From: Devosia sp. 67-54
GTDB lineage: Bacteria > Pseudomonadota > Alphaproteobacteria > Rhizobiales > Devosiaceae
Reading direction: 5' to 3'
Length of the DNA: 64,000 bases
Assembly (NCBI RefSeq): GCF_001899075.1
Contig: NZ_MKVA01000002.1
Location: 20,765-84,764, forward strand
In this document: positions 53,701-61,600 of the stretch, one piece after another
How the letters are laid out: each line of letters opens with the position of its first letter
Numbering within the stretch: position 1 is the stretch's first letter
The notes under the pieces: model-generated
Seen by the model: only the letters and a program-made list of their open reading frames with translations
The model's database searches: none
Told to the model about the DNA's origin: nothing
Made by a program: the position numbers and the translations under genes

Positions 53701-55531
53701 TCAGCGGCGCCCGCTCGGCGAAGCTGTCGGGCCGCGGGCCGAGCACGTCGAGCACCATGTCGTGGATGTAGCAGGGCGCGCCGCCCGCCGGCTCCACCGT
53801 ATAGGTGCGCTCGTCGATGACGCGGAAGCCGAAATTCTCCAGCATCGGCACGCGGTCGCTCAGCGGGATCGGCCGGTCGCGGTGATAGACCTTGAGCCCG
53901 TAGGCGCCGTCGCCGTCGGTGCGCACGCTGAGCTTCAGCGCCAGGCTGGTGTCGCCTTCGAGCTTTTCGATCACGCCGATGTCGGCGAGGGCGTCGACCG
54001 CCGAATTGCGCGCCTGGTAGGCCGCCGGGAAGGCTGCGCGCCAGGTCCCGAGGTCGCGCTCGCCGCCGGCCGCCTCGAGCCGGTCGCCGAAGGTCAGGAT
54101 GATGTCGCCGACGGCGTCTTCGAGCTCGTCGCGCGTCAGGCGCGGGGTGCGCCCGCCATTGCGCCCGATGATGAAATGCACGCGCACGAGCTCGCCTTCG
54201 GGGAAGCTCGGATAATAGGCCGATACGCGCCCGTCATAGATGCGCGCCAGGTAGAGCCCGATGCGCTCGCGCGCCTCGGAGGTGTAGCGTTCGCGCGGCA
54301 CGAAGACGAGCACCGAGACGAAATTGTCGAAGCGGTCGATGCGCGGCAGCACCCGCACCCGCGGCCGGTCGGCCAGCGCCGCGATCTCCTTGGCGAAGCC
54401 GAAGAGCTGGTCCTCGGTGATCTGGAACAATTCGTCGCGCGGGTAGGAATCGAGTGCGGCCATCAGCGACTTGGCGGCGTGGCTCTGCGGCGGATAGGCC
54501 CAGCGCCGCATCACCTCGGTCACCTTGCGGCGCACGATGGGCACTTCGAGGTTGGGCGTCGCCAGCGCCATCGAGGTGAACAGCCCGACGATCCGGAGCT
54601 CGCCCGACACCGTGCCGTTCTCGCGGTAGAGCTTGACCCCCACATAGTCCATATAGGCGCCGCGCCGGTGCACGCGCGTGCGCCGGTTGGCCTTGGTGAC
54701 CATGATCGGGTCGGGATCGCCGAGGAACGCCAGGTGCTGCTCGGTCATCTCGACATAGTCGGTGCCGGCGCGCAGGAAGTGGTAGTCCTTGTCCTCGAGG
54801 ATGCCGAGGCCGGAGCTGACCAGCGGCACGAATTTGGCCTCCGGCCCCTCGCCGTCCAGCCGGTATTCGCGCATCCCCAGGAAGGTGAAATTGTGCTCGG
54901 CCAGCCAGGCGATGAACTCCTTGGCCTCCGCCGTGGTCGGCACCGGGGCGCGCGGCGGGTTGAGCTTCCAGTCCTCGACCACGCGGCGCAGCCGCTCCAG
55001 CATGGTGCGCCAGGCGCGGGTGGCGCGGTACACTTCGGTCAGCGTGCCGTCGATCTCGGCGATCATCTCGGCGCGCTGCTCGGCCGATTGCAGCGGCTCG
55101 ATCTCGACCAGCAGCAGGCTTTCGCTGATCGACACCGACGCCGCCTCGTCGAGCACGCGGTGCGATTCCGGGTCGAGATGCAGCACAGGATGCGACATGA
55201 AGCTGATGACGCCGCCCTTGGCGCGGATCGCCGCCAGCACGCTGTCGACGATGAACGGCATGTCGGCCGAGAACATTTCGAGGCTCTCGGGCTGGCCGGG
55301 CGCCTCGGGCTCGAACTCGAAGATCACGTGGCTGCGGCCTTCGCGCTTGCCCAGCCGCGTATAGGTCCGGCGCAGCATCGTCTCGAGCGCTTCGGGGGTA
55401 TGGCGGGCGAGGTCGTCGGTTTCGGTGGCCGCCACCGCGGCAGCGAGGAAGCGCGCGAAATTGGGCTCGGAGTCGCGAAGCTGGGCGATCCGCTGCAGCA
55501 ACGCGCCCCGTGCGTCGACGACCCCGTTCAT
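50777..55531 (-). CDS. gdhB: Large NAD-specific glutamate dehydrogenase
   Basis: A 1584-residue enzyme of the 180-kDa NAD-GDH family that deaminates glutamate to 2-oxoglutarate. The catalytic core has [29 protein letters not shown] and the [11 protein letters not shown] and [18 protein letters not shown] segments typical of the family, and long N-terminal regulatory (ACT-like) parts. The ATG at 55531 starts a well conserved N-terminus. It ends 14 bases before the vapBC operator and is convergent with nothing, being followed by the vapBC unit on the same strand. Confidence 0.93.
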   Translation of the reverse strand: [1584 protein letters not shown]

Positions 55532-55652
55532 GACTGCACTCGCCCCCCAATGCCGGCAAATCAGCCGCCGCTGCGAGAGTGTGGCCAACCCGCCCGATTG
55601 TCCACTAGCCGGTAAGACCTTCTAAGAACATCCGGCCCATAGTCGTAGGCCC

Positions 55653-56999
55653 ATGGACCACAATCCGCGCTCCGATCTCAAGGGCCTGCTGCGCTCGGGA
55701 CTCAGCAAATCGCTGGTGTCGCTCGGCATCAAGGTGGCGACGGCGGGGCTGACCTATCTCAGCTACGTCGTGCTGTCGCGCCTGATGGGCGCCACCGACT
55801 ACGGCTATTTCGCCTTCGGGCTGAGCCTTGCGACCATCCTCGCCATCGGCGCCAATTTCGGCCAGCAGACGGCGATCCTGCGCTACTGGCCGGCGGAAAT
55901 GGTCGCAGGCCGCCCCGAGCGGGCGCTCAACGCGCTGCGCGCCGGCGGCGCCATCACGCTCATCGCCGGCGTGGTGGTGACGTTCGGCCTGGTGCTCGCA
56001 AGCCTTGCGACCGGCGCCAGCGGCCATGGCCCGGTGCTGCATCTCTACGCCGCCGCGGCGCTGATCCTGCCGCTGGCCTTCGCCGAATATTGGAGCTCGG
56101 CGCTGCGCGCCCAGGGCTCGGTATGGACCGGCCTGGCGCCGCGCGACCTGATCTGGCGCACGGCGCTGCCGCTGGCGGTGGTGCTGCTGTGGTATGGGGG
56201 CGTGACGCTCACCGGCTGGGCGGCGCTGCTGCTGACGGCGGCCATGCTGGTCCTGGCGCTCGGGCTGCAATATCTGTTCGCCCGCGTCCGCCGCTACGAG
56301 ATCGCCGCCGGCGGCGCGGGCCTCGGCGCCTATTGGCGCGAGCACGGCACCGCCAGCCGCTCGTTCTTTTTCGGCACCGTGCTCGACAGCGCCGCGCTCA
56401 ATGTCGACATCATCTTCGTGGGCCTGCTGGTGGCGCCGGCCGCCGCCGGCGTCTACTTCAACGCCTTCCGCACCGCGGGCCTGCTGACCCTGTTCATGTT
56501 CGCCATCACGCTGGTGGTGGCGCCGATGGTGGCGCACCACTACCACGCCGGCGAAATGCGCAAGGCGCAGGCGATCACGGCATTGTGCGCGTGGGCCGGC
56601 TTCCTGTTCTCGCTGGTGGTGTTCGTGGGCTTCCTGCTGTTCGGCGAGCAGGTGATGAGCCTGTTCGGCGGCGACCAGCGGCACGGCGCGCTGCTGCTCG
56701 TCATCCTCTCGGTCGGCCTGCTGGTGGATGCCGCCACCGGGCCGTCGCGCATCGTCATGATGATGACCGGGCACGAGCGGGCCTATGTGCGCATCTTCGG
56801 CGCGGTGATCGTCGCCGGCATGATCGTGCAGGTGCCGGTGATCCTGGCCTATGGCGCCATCGGCGCCGCCATCGTCAACACCCTCGCCCGCATCGCCGCG
56901 CAGCTCGCCATCGCCTGGTACAGCCACCGCCGCATCGGGCTCGACACCACGCTGTTGGGGGCGTTCCTGGTGAACCGCCTGGCCGACCGGGCGGCTTGA
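55653..56999 (+). CDS. Polysaccharide flippase (Wzx / MATE-like)
   Basis: A 448-residue multi-pass membrane protein of the PST family, which flips undecaprenyl-linked polysaccharide units across the inner membrane. About 12 helices are visible, with the start GLLRSGLSKSLVSLGIKVATAGLTYLSYVVLSRLMGATDYGYFAFGL matching the family. No glycosyltransferases are adjacent, so it may act alone in exopolysaccharide or lipid-linked sugar transport. It is divergent from the large GDH. Confidence 0.8.
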   Translation: MDHNPRSDLKGLLRSGLSKSLVSLGIKVATAGLTYLSYVVLSRLMGATDYGYFAFGLSLATILAIGANFGQQTAILRYWPAEMVAGRPERALNALRAGGAITLIAGVVVTFGLVLASLATGASGHGPVLHLYAAAALILPLAFAEYWSSALRAQGSVWTGLAPRDLIWRTALPLAVVLLWYGGVTLTGWAALLLTAAMLVLALGLQYLFARVRRYEIAAGGAGLGAYWREHGTASRSFFFGTVLDSAALNVDIIFVGLLVAPAAAGVYFNAFRTAGLLTLFMFAITLVVAPMVAHHYHAGEMRKAQAITALCAWAGFLFSLVVFVGFLLFGEQVMSLFGGDQRHGALLLVILSVGLLVDAATGPSRIVMMMTGHERAYVRIFGAVIVAGMIVQVPVILAYGAIGAAIVNTLARIAAQLAIAWYSHRRIGLDTTLLGAFLVNRLADRAA

Positions 57000-57081
57000 C
57001 CCACCCCGCCGGCCGGGCTTATGACGCCTATCCGGGCCGCAAAGGCCCGTTTTCCGTTCAAATCGCAGGACTTCTTGCCAA

Positions 57082-58482
57082 ATGGGCCGCACGCTGTACG
57101 ACAAAATCTGGGATGACCACCTGGTCGCGAACAACCCGGACGGCACGTCGCTCATTTACATCGACCGCCACCTCGTCCACGAGGTGACCAGCCCGCAGGC
57201 CTTCGAGGGCCTGCGGCTGAACAAGCGCAAGGTGCGCGCGCCCGAACGCACGCTGGCGGTGGTCGACCACAACGTCCCCACCACTGACCGCTCGCTGCCC
57301 AATCCGGACCCCGAAAGCGCCATCCAGATCGCGACGCTGGCCGAGAACACGCGCGATTTCGGCATCGAATATTACGACCCCTTCGACGTCCGGCAGGGGA
57401 TCGTCCACATCGTCGGGCCGGAGCAGGGCTTCACGCTGCCCGGCATGACCATCGTGTGCGGCGACTCGCATACGTCGACGCATGGCGCCTTCGGCGCCCT
57501 GGCGCACGGCATCGGCACCTCCGAGGTCGAGCATGTGCTGGCGACGCAGACGCTGATCCAGCAGAAGGCCAAGAACATGCTGGTGCGGGTCGACGGGCAA
57601 TTGCCGCCCGGCGTCACCGCCAAGGACATCATCCTCGCCATCATCGGCGAGATCGGCACCGCCGGCGGCACCGGCCACGTCATCGAATTTGCCGGCGAAG
57701 CGATCCGCGCGCTGTCGATGGAAGGCCGCATGACCATCTGCAACATGACCATCGAGGGCGGCGCCCGCGCCGGGCTGATCGCGCCCGACGAAACGACGTT
57801 CGCCTATGTGAAGGGCCGCCCGCGCGCGCCAAAAGGCGAAGCCTTCGACATGGCGCTCGACTACTGGAAGACGCTGAAGTCCGACGACGACGCGCACTAC
57901 GACAAGGTGGTGGTGCTCGACGCCGCCAAGCTGCCGCCGATCGTCAGTTGGGGCTCGTCGCCCGAGGACGTGATCTCGGTCAAGGGCGTGGTGCCCAACC
58001 CGGACGACATCGCCGACGAGAACAAGCGCGCCAGCAAGTGGCGGGCGCTCGACTACATGGGCCTCAAACCCGGCACCAGGATCACCGACATCGCCATCGA
58101 GCGCGTGTTCCTGGGCTCGTGCACCAATGGCCGCATCGAGGATCTGCGCGCCGCCGCCAAAATGGTCGCCGGCCGCAAGGTGGCGCCGGGCGTCAGCGCC
58201 ATGGTGGTGCCGGGCTCGGGCCTGGTGAAGGCGCAGGCCGAGGCGGAAGGGCTCGACGCGATCTTCAAGGCCGCCGGCTTCGAATGGCGCGAGCCGGGCT
58301 GCTCGATGTGCCTCGCCATGAACCCCGACAAGCTCAAGCCGCAGGAGCGCTGCGCCTCGACATCCAACCGCAATTTCGAGGGCCGCCAGGGCTTCAAGGG
58401 CCGCACCCATCTGGTGTCGCCGCAAATGGCGGCGGCGGCCGCGATCGCGGGGCATTTCGTCGATATCCGCGAGTGGAAGTAA
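57082..58482 (+). CDS. leuC: 3-isopropylmalate dehydratase large subunit
   Basis: A 466-residue LeuC with a 4Fe-4S cluster held by C347 in GSCTNGR and C407 and C410 in GCSMCLAMN; these positions equal those of well-studied Leu[12 protein letters not shown] and [27 protein letters not shown] are further active-site segments. It acts with LeuD (45123-45728). The ATG at 57082 follows a weak ribosome site. It is followed by a GC-rich inverted repeat. Confidence 0.97.
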   Translation: MGRTLYDKIWDDHLVANNPDGTSLIYIDRHLVHEVTSPQAFEGLRLNKRKVRAPERTLAVVDHNVPTTDRSLPNPDPESAIQIATLAENTRDFGIEYYDPFDVRQGIVHIVGPEQGFTLPGMTIVCGDSHTSTHGAFGALAHGIGTSEVEHVLATQTLIQQKAKNMLVRVDGQLPPGVTAKDIILAIIGEIGTAGGTGHVIEFAGEAIRALSMEGRMTICNMTIEGGARAGLIAPDETTFAYVKGRPRAPKGEAFDMALDYWKTLKSDDDAHYDKVVVLDAAKLPPIVSWGSSPEDVISVKGVVPNPDDIADENKRASKWRALDYMGLKPGTRITDIAIERVFLGSCTNGRIEDLRAAAKMVAGRKVAPGVSAMVVPGSGLVKAQAEAEGLDAIFKAAGFEWREPGCSMCLAMNPDKLKPQERCASTSNRNFEGRQGFKGRTHLVSPQMAAAAAIAGHFVDIREWK

Positions 58483-58494
58483 CAGAGCCGACAC

Positions 58495-58626
58495 GGCCCT
58501 CACCCGGCGCTTCGCGCCACCCTCTCCCCAATGGGGAGAGGGGAGGATGGCGCAGAGGGTATAGTCGGCACCTCCCCTCTCCCCGTCGGGGAGAGGGTTC
58601 CTCGCCCAGCGAGGCGGGTGAGGGCC
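58495..58626. repeat. Compound inverted repeat after leuC
   Basis: Outer arms GGCCCTCACCCG (58495-58506) and CGGGTGAGGGCC (58615-58626) pair exactly. Inner hairpins CCTCTCCCC-AAT-GGGGAGAGG and CTCTCCCC-GT-CGGGGAGAG give a branched structure. The same arm sequence (CCTCACCCGG ... CCGGGTGAGG) occurs at 59607-59683, so both belong to one dispersed family. The zincin gene starts four bases after the end. Confidence 0.88.
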
Positions 58627-58630
58627 TGCC

Positions 58631-59047
58631 ATGACCGACTGGGCCACCACCGCCGCGCCGTCGCTCGACGAGTTCGAGGCGCTTGCCGTGGCGGCGCTCG
58701 AGGCGCTGCCGCAGCCGTTCCGCGACCTGTGCAAGGATGTGCGCTGCTACGTCGCCGAATTCCCCGAGAACGACGTTCTGGACGAGCTCGGCATCGACTC
58801 CGAATTCGACCTGATGGGGCTGTTCACAGGGGTCGGCCTCGCGCAGGAGGGCATCGTGCCCACCGGCCGCATGCCCAACGTCGTGCATCTCTATCGCCGC
58901 CCCATCCTCGACTACTGGGCCGAGCACGAGGACACCCTCGGCGCCGTCGTCACGCACGTGCTGATCCACGAAATGGGCCATCATTTCGGCTTCTCCGACG
59001 CCGACATGGAGGCGCTGGAGGAGCAGGCGGCGCGGGAGGCGAAATAG
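58631..59047 (+). CDS. Zincin-like metallopeptidase
   Basis: A 138-residue protein of the minigluzincin/Zincin_1 group (PF06262). The zinc motif HEMGH at 113-117 is followed by HFGFSD, with D123 as the third ligand, as in HExxHxxGxxD enzymes. The N-terminal part (EFEALAVAALEALPQPFRDLCKDVRCYVAEFP) is typical. It is a small soluble peptidase of unknown substrate. The ATG follows the repeat by four bases with no strong ribosome site. Confidence 0.88.
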   Translation: MTDWATTAAPSLDEFEALAVAALEALPQPFRDLCKDVRCYVAEFPENDVLDELGIDSEFDLMGLFTGVGLAQEGIVPTGRMPNVVHLYRRPILDYWAEHEDTLGAVVTHVLIHEMGHHFGFSDADMEALEEQAAREAK

Positions 59048-59052
59048 TGAAT

Positions 59053-59115
59053 AGTGAATGGTGAATGGTGAATGGTGAATGGAGACGCGCTACCATTCAC
59101 CATTCACCATTCACT
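59053..59115. repeat. Inverted tandem heptamer repeat (GTGAATG)
   Basis: The heptamer GTGAATG recurs in tandem at 59054-59082 and its complement CATTCAC recurs in tandem at 59093-59114. The 24 bases at 59053-59076 pair exactly with 59092-59115. The copies can also pair in shifted registers, so the hairpin is slip-prone and copy number may vary. It separates the zincin and deacylase genes. Confidence 0.9.
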
Positions 59116-59132
59116 GCCGACTGCCTCCTTTC

Positions 59133-59606
59133 ATGTCCCATACCACGCAAGGCACGCTCGCCCTCGACCGGCTCGGCATCGCCTATGAGCTGCGCGCCTA
59201 TACCTACGATCCCGAGGCGCCGCGGGTTGGGCTGCAGGCGGCCGAGGCGCTCGGGCTCGATCCGGCGCAGACCTTCAAGACGCTGATGCTCGAGCTCGAC
59301 GGCAGGCCGGTCTGCGCGGTGATCCCCTCCGACCGGGAGGCGAGCCTCAAGAAGGTGGCGCATGTCTTCGGCGGCAAGGCGGCCGAGATGATGAAGGTGC
59401 CCGACGCTGAGCGCTCGACCGGCTACAAGGTCGGCGGCATCGGCCCGTTCGGCCAGAAGCGCAAGGTGCCCACCGCCTTCGACGAAACCATCGAGCTCTA
59501 CGACATCATCTACATCAACGCCGGCCAGCGCGGCCTGCTGCTCGCCATCGCCCCGGCGGATGCGGTGCGGGCGGCGGAGGGCAGGGTGGCCGATCTCACG
59601 GTGTGA
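59133..59606 (+). CDS. ybaK: YbaK/EbsC-family aminoacyl-tRNA deacylase
   Basis: A 157-residue editing-domain protein that hydrolyses mischarged Cys-tRNA(Pro) or related aminoacyl-tRNAs in trans. KTLMLELDGRPVCAVIPSDREASLKKVA, the GYKVGGIGPFGQKRKVPTAFDETIELYDIIYINAGQRGLLLAI segment and the conserved Lys in LKK and GQKRK fit the YbaK group. The ATG at 59133 is used because the upstream frame reads through the heptamer repeat. Confidence 0.9.
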   Translation: MSHTTQGTLALDRLGIAYELRAYTYDPEAPRVGLQAAEALGLDPAQTFKTLMLELDGRPVCAVIPSDREASLKKVAHVFGGKAAEMMKVPDAERSTGYKVGGIGPFGQKRKVPTAFDETIELYDIIYINAGQRGLLLAIAPADAVRAAEGRVADLTV

Positions 59607-59683
59607 GCAAGGCCCCCTCACCCGGCTTACTAGGCTCACTGCGTTCGCCAAGTGCGCCGCAGGGCCGGGTGAGGGGGCCTTGC
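59607..59683. repeat. Perfect 20-base inverted repeat between ybaK and argC
   Basis: The 20 bases at 59607-59626 (GCAAGGCCCCCTCACC...) are exactly complementary to 59664-59683, around a 37-base centre. It fills the gap between the two convergent genes and may end transcription from both sides. The GCCCCCTCACCCGGC arm is related to the repeat at 58495-58626. Confidence 0.9.
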
Positions 59684-59696
59684 CGCTGGCGCCAGA

Positions 59697-60647
59697 TTAC
59701 GCCGCGAGGCTCGTGCGCTGCTCGACGCCCAGCATCAGATTGAGGTTCTGCACGGCGGCGCCGGAGGCGCCCTTGCCGAGGTTGTCGTACACCGCGACCA
59801 GCGCCGCCTGCGCCCGCTCGTCACTGGCGAAGACGTGCAGCACCATGCGGTTGGTGCCGTTGTAGCGCTCGGGGTTGAGCTCGGGGGTGCGTTCGGCGTC
59901 GACCAGCGGCGCCACCTCGACGAAGCCGCCTTGGATGGCGGCGAAATGGTCGGCGATCGCGGCGTGCAGGTCGGCGCCGGTCGGCACCTTGCTGAGCGTC
60001 CACAATTGCAGCGGCACGACGGTGATCATGCCCTGCGCGAAATTGCCGACCGCCGGGGTGAACAGCGGCAGGCCGCTGAGCCTGGCGTAGGTCTTCAGCT
60101 CGGGCAGGTGCTTGTGCTTGAAGGTCAGCCCGTAGGGCATGAACTCGTTGGCGTCCTCGCCCGCCGCCTCGTAATCGGCGATCATCGATTTGCCGCCGCC
60201 GGAATAGCCGGAAATGCCGTGCACGGTGACGGGATGGTCGGCCGGCAGCAGCCCCGCCTCGACCAGCGGCCGCAAGGTGGCGATGGCGCCCTGCGGCCAG
60301 CAGCCGGGATTGCCGACGCGCCTAGCCGCGGCGATCCTGCCGGCTTGGCCCTTGTCCATTTCGGCAAAGCCGTAGGTCCAGCCCTCGGCGACGCGATGCG
60401 CGGTCGAGGCGTCGATCACCCGCGTGGTGTCGTTCTCGATCAGGCGCACGCTCTCTTTGGCCGCGTCGTCGGGCAGGCAGAGGATGGCGATGTCGGCGGC
60501 GTTCAGCAGGCGCTGGCGCTCGGCCTGGTCCTTGCGCTTGTCGGGGGCGATCGACAGCAGTTCGAGGTCGCGGCGGTCGGCCAGCCGGTCGCGGATCTGC
60601 AGGCCCGTGGTGCCCGCCTCGCCATCGATGAAGACCTTGCTGACCAT
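59697..60647 (-). CDS. argC: N-acetyl-gamma-glutamyl-phosphate reductase (type 2)
   Basis: A 316-residue ArgC of the shorter type 2 class, in arginine synthesis. The NADP site is GEAGTTGLQI (residues 9-18), the catalytic Cys is C116 in VGNPGCWPQGAI, and the His is in FKHKHLPEL. Type 2 enzymes are common in Rhizobiales. The ATG at 60647 is preceded by GGGAGGA on the minus strand. It faces deoD with a 106-base divergent gap. Confidence 0.95.
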   Translation of the reverse strand: MVSKVFIDGEAGTTGLQIRDRLADRRDLELLSIAPDKRKDQAERQRLLNAADIAILCLPDDAAKESVRLIENDTTRVIDASTAHRVAEGWTYGFAEMDKGQAGRIAAARRVGNPGCWPQGAIATLRPLVEAGLLPADHPVTVHGISGYSGGGKSMIADYEAAGEDANEFMPYGLTFKHKHLPELKTYARLSGLPLFTPAVGNFAQGMITVVPLQLWTLSKVPTGADLHAAIADHFAAIQGGFVEVAPLVDAERTPELNPERYNGTNRMVLHVFASDERAQAALVAVYDNLGKGASGAAVQNLNLMLGVEQRTSLAA

Positions 60648-60753
60648 GTCGTCCTCCCAATCAAGGGGTGAATGCGCGCGCTATATAGAAGTTCACAGGG
60701 GCGATGTGTAGTGATGCTTTGCAAGACCGTCATGACAAGAGGGGAGGGGCTTC

Positions 60754-61467
60754 ATGCCGACACCGCATAATTCCGCGCAAAAAGGCGACTACGCCGAGGC
60801 CGTGCTGCTGCCGGGCGACCCGCTGCGCAGCAAATGGATCGCCGAAACCTTCCTCAAGGATGCGCGGCAGGTCAACGCCGTGCGCAATTGCCTGGGCTTC
60901 ACCGGCACATGGAACGGCAAGCCGGTGTCGGTGCAGGCGACCGGCATGGGCCAGCCCTCGCTGTCGATCTATGTGCATGAGCTGATCAACGAATATGGGA
61001 TCAAGAAGCTGTTCCGCGTCGGCACCGCCGGCGGGCTCAGCGAGCAGGTCCGGGTGCGCGATCTGATCCTGGCGCAGGCGGCGACCACCGACAGCGGCAT
61101 CGTCAAAAACGGCTTCGGGCCCTATAATTTCGCCCCGATCGCCGATTTTGGCCTGCTGCGGCTCGCCGCGGAAAAGGCCGAGAAAAAGGGCCTCAGCGCC
61201 GTGGTCGGCAACATGCTGAGCTCGGACATCTTCTACCATGTCGAACCCGGGCTCGAAGGCTATGGGCGGCTGTTGAGCCACGGTATCCTCGGGGTGGAGA
61301 TGGAATCGGCGGCGCTCTACACGCTGGCGGCCCGCTTCGGGGTCAAGGCGCTCACCATCTGCGCCGTCAGCGACGACCTCATCCGCAACGAGTTCATGTC
61401 CGCCGACGAGCGGCAGAGCTCGCTCAAGGATATGATCGCGCTGGCGCTGGACGTGGCGACGGCCTAG
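60754..61467 (+). CDS. deoD: Purine nucleoside phosphorylase, DeoD type
   Basis: A 237-residue hexameric-type purine nucleoside phosphorylase that splits nucleosides with phosphate in purine salvage. MPTPHNSAQKGDYAEAVLLPGDPLRSKW is the family start, with VQATGMGQPSLSIYVHELINEYG, RVGTAGGLSE, GVEMESAALY and AVSDDLIRNE (the catalytic Asp of the SDD motif). Length is normal. A diverged hairpin repeat follows within 30 bases. Confidence 0.96.
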   Translation: MPTPHNSAQKGDYAEAVLLPGDPLRSKWIAETFLKDARQVNAVRNCLGFTGTWNGKPVSVQATGMGQPSLSIYVHELINEYGIKKLFRVGTAGGLSEQVRVRDLILAQAATTDSGIVKNGFGPYNFAPIADFGLLRLAAEKAEKKGLSAVVGNMLSSDIFYHVEPGLEGYGRLLSHGILGVEMESAALYTLAARFGVKALTICAVSDDLIRNEFMSADERQSSLKDMIALALDVATA

Positions 61468-61490
61468 CTGCGGCACCGGTTCTTTTTTGT

Positions 61491-61537
61491 GCTCTGTCCG
61501 AGCGAGCCCGAGGAGGGCTCTCTCGGCCAACCGCGGG
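61491..61537 (+). repeat. Single diverged copy of the REP-like hairpin repeat
   Basis: GCTCTG (61491) and CCAACCGCGGG (61527-61537) flank GTCCGAGCGAGCCC-GAGGA-GGGCTCTCTCGGCC. The flanks equal those of the repeats near 12 and 30 kb, but the stem is longer (14 bases, 12 paired) and differs in sequence, so the flanks rather than the stem define the family. It lies after deoD. Confidence 0.8.
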
Positions 61538-61600
61538 GGACTGCCGCTTTCCCGCCGCAAAAGCTCTGATATCGTCCCCTGAGCCACGGGGACGACCATC

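Noticed and set aside
50846-55615. A plus-strand frame of about 1590 codons opposite the large GDH
   Set aside because: It mirrors the GDH gene and gives His/Arg/Ala/Gly-rich sequence without domains, so it is a shadow.
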